From positions 32,620,458 to 32,684,457 of the forward strand of contig JACMZG010001913.1 in NCBI GenBank assembly GCA_018340805.1: a stretch of DNA of 64,000 nt, in the 5' to 3' direction. The notes below the pieces were generated by a model. The model saw only the letters and a program-made list of their open reading frames with translations. It was not told the DNA's origin and made no database searches. This stretch comes from Microvelia longipes (taxonomy: Eukaryota; Arthropoda; Insecta; Hemiptera; Veliidae). Below are positions 22,335-32,257 of this stretch, in pieces; position 1 is the first letter of the stretch; each line of letters begins with the position of its first letter. The translations under genes were made by a program, and so were the position numbers.

Positions 22335-23334
22335 AGAATTTGCCCATATTAATCTTTAAATGCCAATGTAACTTCTATAACCTTCAATTTTATTCTAGCC
22401 ATGAATATGGGAGTTTGGGTTACTACCAATAGATTAATGGGATGGGGTAGGCTCTAATTTGAGTATCTGATAATATTTATTTATCAGCTCGTCTGAAGAG
22501 GGAAGGTCTGCTAGGCTGAATGGAGGTTTCACACTACGTATAATAACAATGTTTCGCAGTGGCAAAGCCTAATGTTTACCTATAGCCTTTTTGTTGTGTT
22601 AAACATTACTTTCAAATTTAATTCCTTGTATAAGCCGATAGTTTCGGAGTATTTCAGTACTGTCAAACTACCATATAGGCATTTGATAGATGGAACAAAG
22701 GGTTATCACTACTCCAATATTTCTAATTTCAAGCACCCCCCCCCCCCCCCAATTGGTTCTAGACACAAATATGTGACGTGTACACATACTTAGTACATAT
22801 TAGTACAACCAAGCTTCCAGTTATGATCAATATATTTTAAAATCGATTATTAAAATACATATTTAATATTAATCTAAAAGAAATAATTTTAATTGTTAAA
22901 AGCTCTACTTACCCCACAGCAAGATTTTTACGCCTTGCAAGATAAAATTATTTGTATTTTATTAAGAACTTTTGTAAAACAAATTTCATTATTTAACAAA
23001 AAATATCAAAACATTATGCAACTCCCAATTTATTTATAAAAAATCAATGTAACTTGAAGTTGAAATGTTGCCAAGTATATTTTATTTATTATTATTATAT
23101 ATAGATTAACCAAAAGATATTTAAAAGTGGTCCATAAGATAATAAGCAAATTAAGCCAAAAGCGGTTGTTTCAGAATTTTAGTTTAAAATTAACTTTTTT
23201 CCTGTCATAGATTGATATTATAAAAAGTAAATTTATTTGCGGTCATATGCTTTACCAATTTACTTTAAAAATCCGGATTGATTTTAAATATTCTTTTTAA
23301 AATAAATTTTAATGATATTTAAAAATTATTAAAT
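22335..23334. other. Spacer, no gene seen
   Basis: A C-run of about 14 lies near 22,737. The frame at 22572-22793 is not protein-like. Confidence 0.4.
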
Positions 23335-23400
23335 AAGTTCCCAGTATCTGATCTTTTCCTCACGACTTCAGACTCCCTTTGCTGAACCTAAGAATTTAAT
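23335..23400 (+). repeat. Possible family A remnant
   Basis: GTATCTGATCTTTTCCTC..GACTTCAGACTCCCTTTGCT resembles the outer block of family A. Confidence 0.3.
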
Positions 23401-23484
23401 GGTGTCCAAAAATTTAAGGTAGTATTTAGCTTGTAAATACTACTTTTTGTCTTCCTTTTAGCTTGAATTTCCTTTGGAAATTCT

Positions 23485-23533
23485 CTTAAAGTAGTTCTCG
23501 ATCTTATCGCCCTAGATCGAGAGCTACTTTAAG
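23485..23533. repeat. 20-bp inverted repeat
   Basis: CTTAAAGTAGTTCTCGATCT pairs with 23514-23533 with one mismatch around a 9-base loop. Confidence 0.65.
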
Positions 23534-23579
23534 CTAACTTTGTTCGTTTTTCAAATTTCATAATTACGCAACGGCTAGA

Positions 23580-23735
23580 AGTATAATATAATATACCCTT
23601 TATTGGGTTTGTAGAAAGGCTTTAGAGCAGAGACTATTCTGCTCAAAAGTTTTAAGTACTTTGTGCTTTGAGTAGGGCATATATAAGGGAGCCTTTCTAC
23701 AAACCCGAGAGTGGCTGTATTATATTCTTCTAGGG
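23580..23735. repeat. Nested inverted repeat, MITE-like
   Basis: GGGTTTGTAGAAAGGCT (23605-23621) is perfectly inverted at 23690-23706. TATAATATA-like sequence lies outside the arms, and a GAGCAG / CTGCTC hairpin lies inside. Related blocks (ACCCTATTGGGGTTATAGAAAG) appear at 45.73 kb. There is no ORF. Confidence 0.55.
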
Positions 23736-23914
23736 TGGTTCCCTTAGAATACTCTTACTACATGTTATATTGTACAATTACGCACCCATTTATTTTATGT
23801 TTAAAATAAACTTTTGTCTGTCTAAAATATCCAAAATTTGTAGGGAAATTTATTTGTTTTAAATTTCCAGGTGGGTCCCTTATCGTACTTCAACCTAAGA
23901 TGTTAGAAATGTAT

Positions 23915-24060
23915 AAGGTGATTCAATTCGATGTAATCAAACCAAACGCATTCGGTGGTTATAACCTGACGTTTTTTTTATGAACTTCATAGCAGGAATC
24001 GGTATTGGCGGTCAACATTGAAAATTTACTATTTATTCCTGCAATGACGTAAATTCTAGA
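23915..24060 (+). repeat. Family B repeat, copy 2
   Basis: AAGGTGATTCAATTCGATG, AATCAAACCAAACGCATTC, GGTTATAACCTGACG, TTTTTTTATGAA and GCAGGAATCGGTATTGGCGG occur in this order. The first half recurs at 63.4 kb and the second half at 20.1 kb. Confidence 0.7.
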
Positions 24061-24134
24061 CTGTAACCTAACATGTCAAAAAATATTTCATTCATAAAAA
24101 CCCTCTAACTGAATTGCCTTATAAATTCTATCAG

Positions 24135-24350
24135 CTTGAGTCCGATCGGGTAAATAGTATTGATTTTATCTATTATCTTTCTTCGACCTTAGAATATAAA
24201 GTTTGCTTGCTTTAAAAGTGCATCAATTTTTGTATCAAGTTTTAGCTTTCAAGGAGCTACGACGATAACACACACACACAAATACAGACAGAAAAATTTG
24301 TAAAATACACTCAGGAGAGCTTAAAAGCACTTGAAACGGATAAATCAGTT
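24135..24350 (+). repeat. Family A fragment
   Basis: TTTTTGTATCAAGTTTTAGC, GGAGCTACGACGATAACACA, CAGACAGA and CACTCAGGAGAGCTTAAAA, then CTTGAAACGGATAAATC. It ends directly against a family C copy. Confidence 0.7.
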
Positions 24351-24379
24351 GAAATTAGAATAAAAAGTAACTTTTTCTT

Positions 24380-24790
24380 CCTTGGGAATTTTTTTTCCCA
24401 TTTTTTGTTTCCTAAATTTGGGGTTAGAGCCAATTATATCCGTTTTTGGAAATGGTATACCCTAACTTTATAAAGGGGACTGATCAATTTTTGTTACACT
24501 TTCCCGGGAAAGGCTCCCCGAAAATTTGAAAATTGAAGGGGCCCAAACAAAACTAAACTTGTATTGGCTCAAAATCCGTTTCAGGTCAAAAGAAGTTGTT
24601 TGGATAATATTTTTTGGAAGGGAGGCAGCACCCTTAAAATTTATAAGGAAGACGAGACCAAAAAATCAATGGGCTCAAAATCCATTTTAGGCCAAAAAAT
24701 CTGTTCAGAGCAATAAAAACATTCATTAATTTTTGGGGGGTTGCGCTCCAAAATGTATTAGGGGGTTCCAACACAAAATTAATTAGAATA
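24380..24790. repeat. Family C repeat, copy 2, with internal reiteration
   Basis: The block GGCTCAAAATCC(G/A)TTT(C/T)AGG(T/C)CAAAA occurs at about 24,566 and 24,673, and a decayed version at 24,430. Each is followed by a G-rich GGGAGGCAGCACCC or GGGGTTGCGCTCC block. It is related in inverse to 14.6-14.9 kb. Confidence 0.6.
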
Positions 24791-24858
24791 AAATACAACA
24801 AAACATAAAAATAATAATATAGTAATCATTAAAAGACCTCAAAGTCTGGAAAAAATTG

Positions 24859-25015
24859 TATGCACCTTGGGAGTAAAATACAATTCTCCCCCTCAGGATT
24901 ACCTTTGACTGCTTTGCCTTGGGAGTTAAATACTTTGGCTCCCTCGACTTTCACCTTAGAAACCAACTAACTGCTTAGGAAAATAATAGCAATCTTTACT
25001 CCCATGGTGCATAAA
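24859..25015. mobile_element. Small TIR MITE
   Basis: TGTATGCACCTTGGGAGTAAA is inverted at the right end as TTTACTCCCATGGTGCATA, with one mismatch over 19 bp. The interior holds two further CTTGGGAGT / GGCTCCCTCG pieces. It is 157 bp long and has no ORF. Confidence 0.6.
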
Positions 25016-25144
25016 AAAACTATTATACCTCCGCAATAAAATGAGCTATTGTAACTGCAATTATAATAGCGGATTAAACTAAGATAGAATATTTGAATTA
25101 TTGTTATTCTGATGTAATTTTACATTTTTCTTCATTAATACAGT

Positions 25145-25345
25145 ATTTATATAGGAGAAGAATTTTGTTTGCTCTAAAATTGCGAAACCAGTATTACAAC
25201 TGAATCGTCCATTTTAGGTGTTTTTTAAATCTCCTGAGTGGTTTTCACAAAGTTGTCTTCCTGTAAGAGTGTGTGTATGAATGTGTGCATGTGTGTTCCG
25301 TTATCATTGCAGCTCCCAGTTTGTTTATGCTAGAGTACCAAGAGA
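25145..25345 (-). repeat. Family A fragment
   Basis: In reverse orientation: ATATAGGAGAAG, TGCGAAACCAG, TTTTAGGTGTTTTTTAAAT, CTCCTGAGTGGTTTTCACAA, GTTGTC, a GTGTGTG run, GTTATCATTGCAGCTCCCAG and TTTATGCTAGAGTACC. Confidence 0.7.
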
Positions 25346-25764
25346 TTTAAGAAACCAAGACTTTAAACTTGGTAAATAAATCAAGCTTTAAGTCTTATTC
25401 TCCTAAAGTGAATAAACTGTCTTTATAATGAATCATCGATAATTTAAAAAAAAATAAAATATTGGACTCGCAAAACGTATGGATAAATTTTGCAATTTTG
25501 CACTCATGTTGTCCTATACAATACCAACAAAGTCGCTAAGTTTCATTTTATTAACAGCATTGCTTCAATTTTTATTGAACGAAATTCATACTTTTAGGCA
25601 AATAAAAAGAAATGACCCGAAAGGAAAAAGTTTTCGGTGAACATTTTTTAATAAAACTTGTTAAAAATGAAAAAAAAAATCAATGGAATTGAAATTTTGC
25701 ACAGTACAAGTTTTGTGCATCCTTTGAGGTAATAAATATGAATATGCCTAATATATCTTCGGTT
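25346..25764. other. Spacer, no gene seen
   Basis: I see no feature. The 84-codon frame at 25648-25902 runs into the adjacent repeat. Confidence 0.4.
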
Positions 25765-25985
25765 TCTTGTTAGATCACTAATGTTAAACAGCATTGAGCG
25801 GGGTCGGTACCTGGATGGATAACCTCTAGAAATAAAACAGATGTTTTTACAGCCTGTTGACGAGCACAGGGAGTCCGAAACGTTCTGCAATAAGTTAAGC
25901 AATTTTTATATTCTGATGACGATTAAATTTAGTCCTGAATAACATAGAAAGAAAAAGTTCCGAGGCACCTGTACCCAATTTTTTA
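25765..25985 (-). repeat. Family A fragment, outer part, reversed
   Basis: TTAAACAGCATTGAGCGGGG, GAGTCCGAAACG and AAAAGTTCCGAGGCACCTGT. It is closely parallel to 30-290. Confidence 0.65.
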
Positions 25986-25999
25986 TTTTTCTTTATTTT

Positions 26000-26589
26000 A
26001 AAATAGTTTTTATTTATGAATTTAATATAACATGAAATGAATGTTTTGTCGGTATCATAAATTCGCCTTGAAGTGAGTAACTGAAATTCCATCTGATCTT
26101 AAATCAAAAACAGTGCATTCTTGAAGGCAATTATTTTGGTTTGTTTGTAGGAACTAACCTTACTTACTGACTTTTTTTACCAAACCGAAAAAAAGTCAAG
26201 GCTTTCTTGAAGTACCCAGGTTTGGTCAAAACGAAAGACAAAGTAAAAAAAAGGTAACGACCATACACGGAAGATGACTAATGAATTGGTTAGTGGTATT
26301 GGTCAGGATCGACAGACAACTTATTCTAATAAGACTTAATATTTATAAAGCACTTCAATTACCACCCTGTCTCAATATTGCAGATTACAGACCTTAATTA
26401 TAAATTTCTTCTCTCTTTTTTAAACCAGACCCTTTTTTGTAAATCGTATTATTTCGGAATTCCAAAAGAAAAGGGTTTTTTAAAATAAAAAACTTAATGA
26501 CACTCTATAATTTGTCATAAACAAATTTTAAGCAGTCTGACAGAATTTTTACTAAAAAAAGCTAAAATTTTAACTAAAAAGCTATTATT
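26000..26589. other. AT-rich spacer, no gene seen
   Basis: I see no feature beyond short A/T runs. Confidence 0.4.
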
Positions 26590-26790
26590 GCTTAATGGCT
26601 GTAATAAGCGTGAGATGCTTAATCATTCATCAAGTCATTGACACACACAAAGACAGACAACTTTGTAAAAACTACTTATATGTATAAAAACCCTAAAACA
26701 CATAATTCCGGTGACATACCGGTTTCGAATTTTTTCGCGAACACAATACTTTTCCTATACATCGACGGTATAAATGAGAAAAAATAAAAG
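26590..26790 (+). repeat. Family A fragment, inner end
   Basis: GACACACACAAAGACAGACA, ACTTTGTAAAAACTAC, TTCCGGTGACATACCGGTTT, CGAACACAATACTTTTCCTA and CGACGGTATAAATGAGAAAA give one of the best-preserved inner ends. Confidence 0.75.
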
Positions 26791-26799
26791 CAACAACTA

Positions 26800-27383
26800 A
26801 TAGACGAGACACTTTTTTTTTAAGTTGACTGAGGGCTCCTGTTTAAATGTTTAATTGGCGATGAGTTACTCTATGTACTATACATTTTAGTTTGAATAAA
26901 ATCTTCATTATCTTATATATTGCTGAGAAAATGAAAGTAAAAACATGAAAAGAAATTTAAAATTGTCATTATTTGTATTATGTAATGTGGGCGGGGAATT
27001 AAACAAGAATAACAAAATAAATAAACATAAAAATGAGAAGCAAGTACGAATGGAAATAAAATAAATTATCCTCACAAGTTCAACTTTAATTTGATTTGAT
27101 TTTTGCGATGTAACAATGATTCTAGGCTTTAAATGAGATAAATATACCTAAGTGTATGTATAAGTAAATATAAGTATATATAAGTATACTATTATATATT
27201 TCGCTAAAACAACATTGGCTGGTTATTTACTATACATTATAACACTTAATAAAGTAAATTTATTGGCTAATTAAATGTAGCTTACTGTAATTTGCCAATT
27301 TACTTTCTTGTGAGTAACAAAGGCATCTGATGATAGATAGTATTTGTTATTTATCAGAAAGAAACCAAAACTATGATAGAACC
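26800..27383. other. AT-rich spacer, no gene seen
   Basis: A short TATAAGTA-type reiteration lies near 27,150-27,200. I see no gene. Confidence 0.4.
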
Positions 27384-27599
27384 AAGTAGTAATATGTAGT
27401 AGTTATATTGGGGAGTGGTAGTAACTACCAGGCAAGTAGGCCACGTTGTTGGGCCCTTTTTGCCAGCTCCCTAAGATAGTGTTCTACTCCTTTTAATTTC
27501 AAGTGTAGGTATATTTCATCTGATCTAGACAGAAGAGCCGTAAATTTCTATTGTCCCTCTTATGCTTTTTTAAGTAATCATACATATTTTTACTGACTC
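27384..27599 (-). mobile_element. Retroposon family E, copy 1, with 11-bp target duplication
   Basis: The element is flanked by exact direct repeats ATGATAGAACC (27373-27383 and 27600-27610). It contains GGTAGT.ACTACCAGGCAAG and GTTGGGCCCTTTTTGC. Its left edge is an AGTAGTAATA triplet run, which reads as a 3' microsatellite tail if the element lies on the reverse strand. No RNA polymerase III boxes are obvious. It could be a SINE or the truncated 3' end of a LINE. Confidence 0.65.
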
Positions 27600-27610
27600 A
27601 TGATAGAACC

Positions 27611-28070
27611 TAAATATGAATAGCAGTTTATAAGATAATTAATTCTATATAATTATGATAATTAATTTGATTTTACAAAGGTATTACAAGATATCTGATA
27701 CAACGCAATAAAATTCATAGAAAATAGAGCTTGTTATGGGCTATAGAAGAGAATTTCACCTTATTAATAGGATCCAGGAAGTAGGAAGTAATGTGAAAGA
27801 TTATTTTGAATGACTTACTATTTAAATAGGTTCCCAAACAATTGTTGAGACTGTTTGTGCTGAATTTGCTGATGCTTACTGATTAGCAAGTTTGTGTTAT
27901 TATACGTGCAATATTTCAATTGATTTGATGAGTATGTATCTGGGCTTAAAATTGGTAGGAATTTATACAAAAATTAACCATACTGAGACTGGACTGGGGG
28001 TGTGATTTATACAGAACAAGTTAAAACGCAAACTAATTGTTTAGGTGGTTTTAATAAAGATATTGTTTAA
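27611..28070. other. Spacer between retroposon copies
   Basis: I see no gene and no similarity that would make the two copies LTRs of one element. Confidence 0.4.
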
Positions 28071-28279
28071 CTAGTAGTAGTAATATGGGAGGAGTGGTAG
28101 TGACTACCAGGCAAGTAGGCCACGTCGTTGGGCCCTTTTTGCTAGCTCCCTAAGATAGAGTTCTACTCCTTTTAATTTCAAGTACAAGTATATTTCATCT
28201 AATCTAGACAGAATAGCCGTAAATTTCTATGGTTCCTCTCATGCTTTTGTCAAGCAATCATACATATTTTCACTGACTC
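28071..28279 (-). mobile_element. Retroposon family E, copy 2
   Basis: Over roughly 190 bp this matches copy 1 with scattered changes, including the AGTAGTAGTAATATG edge. No clear target duplication is visible. It lies just under 0.7 kb from copy 1 in the same orientation. Confidence 0.65.
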
Positions 28280-28390
28280 TTATAGTGTAGTGAAAACTAG
28301 GAACAACATGTGCCCTTGCTGTAAAACCAAGCCTCCATACACTTTAAACTACAAGGCAGACACACTAAAGTATTATTATGAATCTACTGT

Positions 28391-28645
28391 GAGGGTCCTA
28401 AATTTTACCCATACCCAGTTTCATTTAGGGTAAGGGATCTTTAACGAGTGCCTGACAACGTACAGGTTCGAGACTACCGGCTTTACGTCCCTTCTGAAGG
28501 ACGTGGTACGCAGAATTTTTATCCCTCTCATAAAAATCCCAGAGGCCCGTGCTGGAATTGAACCCATGACTAAATAAACTCGGAAGTTTAAAGTCTATTC
28601 ATTCAGTGTATTGGCCGCTTACCTTCACCAGTATACCACGGTTGA
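28391..28645 (-). mobile_element. tRNA-derived SINE (reverse)
   Basis: On the reverse strand the head CGTGGTATACTGGTGAAGG resembles an A box (28,623-28,639), and GGTTCAATTCC (28,554-28,564) is a B box. The body contains CCTTCAGAAGGGACGTAAAG and TCGTTAAAGATCCCTTA, blocks of the type shared by several invertebrate SINE families. It differs from the 21.4-kb SINE in head and body. Confidence 0.7.
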
Positions 28646-28649
28646 CTCT

Positions 28650-29129
28650 ATTGTTCAACTAATCAATTACATATTTATAATTTGAATGAGGAAAAAATAG
28701 CTTTTCCTACCTTCCCTTAACTCATTTTCCATGCCATTTTAGTTAAAGTAAATCGTACCAAAACAGGAAAAATTACCATTTTAAAATCCCTTTAAATTAC
28801 CATTCTGTTCCTCTTATAAATAAATAAGAGCAAGGAAGCTGACACCTGAAATAAATTAAACAGGCGCGACAGTACTTCGTTAAGAGCTCGTCACAGGGGG
28901 GTTTTTGTGACAAAAAAATCAAGTTCCAAAAAAGTACTTGATTTATAACTTCATTCAGGTTTCCTGTTCTCCGGTTCTTATACTTGCTCAGAAGATGTTG
29001 GACAAAGAACATATGCTCTACACTCTACATGCACCACCTTTTTCCATTTCTTATTAAGATGGTTCTTAAGCTCTAGTTTTTAACAAGATTTTTTTCCAAC
29101 AAAACTTTTAACACTTATTTCAATCAAAA
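28650..29129. other. Spacer, no gene seen
   Basis: I see no supported feature. The 71-codon reverse frame at 28797-29012 has no motif. Confidence 0.4.
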
Positions 29130-29420
29130 ATTATACTTTTTCTCAATTTACACCGTTGGTATATAGGAGAAGTATCGTATTTAAGCTAAATATCCCGGGT
29201 TTCACCTGAATCCGTTTTAGGTGTTTTCAACTCCTTTTTGAGTGCTTTTAACCAAGTAGTATACTCTGTATGTGATTGTGGTGGTTATCATTGTAGCTTC
29301 CCAACTTGAAATTTGGTACCAAAATCAAACTCAAGGTCTAGTGTTGTTATCCCAAAAATAATTATTATGACATCATTAACCGTCGTTAAATGCTCTGAAA
29401 CAAGAATTTCAAAAATGCAC
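29130..29420 (-). repeat. Family A fragment
   Basis: In reverse orientation: TACACCGTTGGTATATAGGA, CCCGGGTTTCACCTGAATCC, GTTTTAGGTGTTTTCAACTC, GGTTATCATTGTAGCTTCCC, TTGGTACCAAAATCAAACTC and TATGACATCATTAA. Both frames over it (29288-29555) are repeat translations. Confidence 0.7.
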
Positions 29421-30075
29421 AATGTGTTACCATTGAATGGAAAGTTAACACACATGCAGTCACAAATAACAGTGGTTCTCACTCTTTTGTCACTCATCGC
29501 CCATTTTAGATGCTTAAATGCTCCATCGCCCTCTCCCTTCCTCTCCAATTATTAATCGGAGAATGGGCAAAGTTCACCTTTAATTATTCACGTGTGTACA
29601 TACTATATCAAGGACACTATTTAAAAGATGCTGTAAACAATTTTTTATATTGCTTTAGTGTTTAGCGGTGTTGAGCCGATGATACATTTGTATAATAAAG
29701 AACAAAGAAAAAAAGCCTCTCCTTATAAGTCACCATTTCACTAGGGTGAAAAATTGAGTGACTAATATGCTTATCCATCAACTTTTGCTACTTCCTCATA
29801 ATCAAAATTATATAAAAATGTTGAATAAATTTAATAAAAACTCTTTACTCTTCAGTGTTGTAGCAATATGTTTTCATGATGAGTTCTCATTTGCAATTTC
29901 AGCATAACCATTAACAGTTTTCTTTTAAAATTTTAATGAATTATTTAGAAAAACCAATAAAAACAACCCAGAATGCGAGCGAAGCCAGCTAAATAAAAAA
30001 ATTTCGTTTTAATTTTATAAAAGGGCATTTTTGATGAAATACTTTTGCATCAAAAGATGATCATGGATAGCTTTT

Positions 30076-30077
<2 letters not shown>
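29421..30077. other. Spacer; possible decayed Helitron end
   Basis: GAATGCGAGCGAAGCC followed by AGCTAAAT at 29,971-29,994 resembles a worn Helitron 3' terminus. I see no gene. Confidence 0.3.
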
Positions 30078-30139
<62 letters not shown>

Positions 30140-30146
30140 TATATAT
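30078..30146. repeat. (AT)n microsatellite
   Basis: Nearly pure AT dinucleotides followed by (TTG)n. The reverse ORF over it is an artefact. Confidence 0.95.
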
Positions 30147-30229
30147 TGTTGTTGTTGTTATTTGTCTCCATTATAATTGATAATATTAAATTTATGACAC
30201 AGGATGGGACGTAATAAATTTTTCCTAAT

Positions 30230-30800
30230 TTTGCATTATAACTATATTTCGCCTTCCTTATTTTGCTTTCCTTATACAAGGCATATTCATGTTAAATAAA
30301 CCTAAAAAGAAAAGAATTAATTACAATCAAAGCATAGATGTTAAAAAATTACTAATAAGTCATGCTCAAGAGAAGTTAAAAATAAAGCTACTTACATACA
30401 CTGTTAAAAAAATAACTGAGTCAATTCTATGAGAAAATTCTACAAGGATAATAATGAATGGGAATAATTTCTATCTACACAGAAAAAACCAAAAACACAA
30501 AAACTTTACTACAAAATTATCATTAAAAAGAAAGCATAGATTGAAAATAAGCATGAGAAAATTAAAACAGGTAAAAAGGGGGACTTACCAATAACAGAAA
30601 TCAAAGTGCATAGTAATATGAAAAAGGAAGTATGACTAGCATAGGTACTTAAGATTATAAAATTACTAGAAAAATTTTATAATAAAAGCCAACTAAATTA
30701 ATGAAGAACCTGACCAAACCAAGTATTATAACCATTCCAGAACCTACAAAAGTGAAATTGATGGAAAAAATTGATAGGCAGACAAGAAACAAAAAAATAA
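30230..30800 (+). pseudogene. RTE-like non-LTR retrotransposon, pre-RT relic
   Basis: Forward translation in broken frames gives NKPKKKRINYNQSIDVKKLL, then LKISMRKLKQVKRG, GDLPITEIKVHSN, LKIIKLLEKFYNKSQLN and ITIPEPTKVKLMEKID. This order matches the linker between endonuclease and reverse transcriptase in RTE-type LINEs, where RRKL..GK, then a D...I...FY..LY block and P.IT..EV..ALK..K precede the polymerase. Several stops and frameshifts make it dead. An (AT)n array truncates it at 30,817. Confidence 0.55.
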
Positions 30801-30812
30801 TTATAATATAAT

Positions 30813-30816
<4 letters not shown>

Positions 30817-30880
<64 letters not shown>
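30817..30880. repeat. (AT)n microsatellite
   Basis: About 64 bp of AT dinucleotides. The two overlapping reverse ORFs are artefacts. Confidence 0.95.
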
Positions 30881-30881
<1 letters not shown>

Positions 30882-30884
30882 GAT

Positions 30885-31384
30885 TTTTTGTGGTAGGAAG
30901 ATTCGCCAAACAAGCCAAGCAGTGTTAATCCTAACTTGTAGGGGCAGTTGAAGAATAATTCCTTACTTCTCTGTTACAAAGAGAAAAAAAGTTTTTTATT
31001 GGATTCACGTGGCATTTTTTGTCAATTCCTATATACATATAATGGAGAATAGCACGCGCTTTTGTTTTTATTTTTCTTTAAATATTTTATCCTACTGGTT
31101 TATATTTTATGTTGGACTTCTAGTTTGGAATTTTTTTTATAAATTTAAATAACCTGATTTAAGGTAACCTTTGAATCCTGATACTTCATTTTTTACCCTC
31201 TGTTATATTATAAGTGTTCAGGATAAATATTGTATTCCTATTATAAATCAAAAATTAAAAATTCGGATGAGTACCCTTTTATTTTTTCCATACTCTTTTC
31301 GTCTAAGAATGGAAGAGTATCGAGTATTTAGTTTTATCATTTGATATTACCCGAGATTGTGCAAAACATAAGAAACTGACTTAA
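30885..31384. other. AT-rich spacer, no gene seen
   Basis: I see no supported feature. Confidence 0.4.
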
Positions 31385-31408
31385 CGTGATTGTGCGAGAG
31401 ACACCTAG

Positions 31409-31867
31409 TTGATTAGTTGATTGAATTAGTTGATCGTTGACCCTACAAGGGTATGATATTCGTCAGTTCTCTTCAGAGATCTCTCCTTAAAACTTGAATC
31501 CTATGTACTCCTCCAGCGAGTAAAAAGCATGGTCCCTCAAAATATTTCCAATGGCACTTTTGAAAATTTTGAGTTCTAGATCCTGAAGACTTTTGGGTAG
31601 ATGATTAAACAGCTTTACACACCAAAAGTTAATGCTGTTTTGGGATCTAGTAACTCTGCACTGCTGCACATACAGGTTGTGCTTGCTTCTTGTATCATGC
31701 TGGTGCACTGTATCTGCAGTCTTGAAGAGACTCATGTTCTTCTTCACATAAAGGAGACAATGGAGTGTGTAGAGTGAAGGCACCGTCAGTAATCTATGCT
31801 TTATGAAATGTTCCTTGCAGTCCTGCCTATAACTTAGTCCAAACATGGCTCTAATGGCTTTCCTCTG
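31409..31867 (-). mobile_element. 5'-truncated LINE insertion with 7-bp target duplication
   Basis: CACCTAG occurs at 31402-31408 and again at 31868-31874, exactly bracketing 459 bp of foreign DNA within the MITE. On the reverse strand the insert ends in a TCAACTAAT-type repeated tail (31409-31440), as expected for target-primed reverse transcription. It is truncated at its 5' side within the reverse-transcriptase region. Confidence 0.85.
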
Positions 31868-31870
31868 CAC
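31487..31870 (-). pseudogene. LINE reverse transcriptase C-terminus (truncated, still open)
   Basis: The frame of 127 codons reads QRKAIRAMFGLSYRQDCKEH, then LTVPSLYTLHCLLYVKKN, then HDTRSKHNLYVQQCRVTRSQ, and ends AFYSLEEYIGFKF. This is the conserved tail after the polymerase in insect Jockey/CR1-like non-LTR elements: QK.AIR.I.G, then the tyrosine/leucine-rich LTV..LY helix and H...TR. The catalytic YxDD region lies upstream and was lost by truncation. The start methionine is chance, and the first codons lie at the target-site junction. The frame has no internal stop, so the insertion is fairly young, but it cannot act alone. Confidence 0.8.
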
Positions 31871-32029
31871 CTAGGAAATGTAACAAACAAAATGCAATGC
31901 TACATCTGGGAAATGTTCCATCAGTTGACATTCGTCATTATTATTTGCTCCACATAATGTCTCACTTTGAGTCTTTACTTGTAACTTATCGGCATATTGA
32001 TAGAGCCTGAACTCTATCGTTTACTTGGT

Positions 32030-32198
32030 TTGTCATCGAATTTTTGAGTCATTATTTCCGGTTAATTAAGTCGTAAACATATTTTCAAGATATCACAATA
32101 ATCCTAAAGATTAGTTTTTGTACCAAGTTTTACTTGTCTCGCGTAAATACACTAGGATTTTAGGTAAAATCACCACACACAACATACAGAATCCCTCA

Positions 32199-32257
<59 letters not shown>

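Larger units (their letters stand above)
31385..32005. mobile_element. TIR MITE family D, copy split by a LINE insertion
   Basis: The left tip ATTGTGCGAGAGACACCTAG lies at 31389-31408. The element resumes at 31868 with CACCTAGGAAATGTAACAAA, ATGCTACATCTGGGAA, TGTTCCATCAGTTGACATTC, CCACATAATGTCTCACT and GAGCCTGAACTC. These blocks match the 7.7-8.3-kb copy in order. The far TIR is missing. Confidence 0.75.

Noticed and set aside
22900..22960. 21-nt reverse micro-exon between a TTGCAAG acceptor and a GTAAGT donor
   Set aside because: Too short to carry evidence; the encoded peptide cannot be assessed and the first frame has a stop.
27384..28279. Direct repeats as LTRs of one retrotransposon
   Set aside because: Copy 1 has its own 11-bp target duplication, the interval is under 0.5 kb with no coding sequence, and no TG..CA ends or primer-binding site are visible.
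29960..29995. Helitron end at GCGAGCGAAGCC..AGCTAA
   Set aside because: No hairpin and the last bases deviate; kept only as a possible worn relative of the 35.6-kb terminus.
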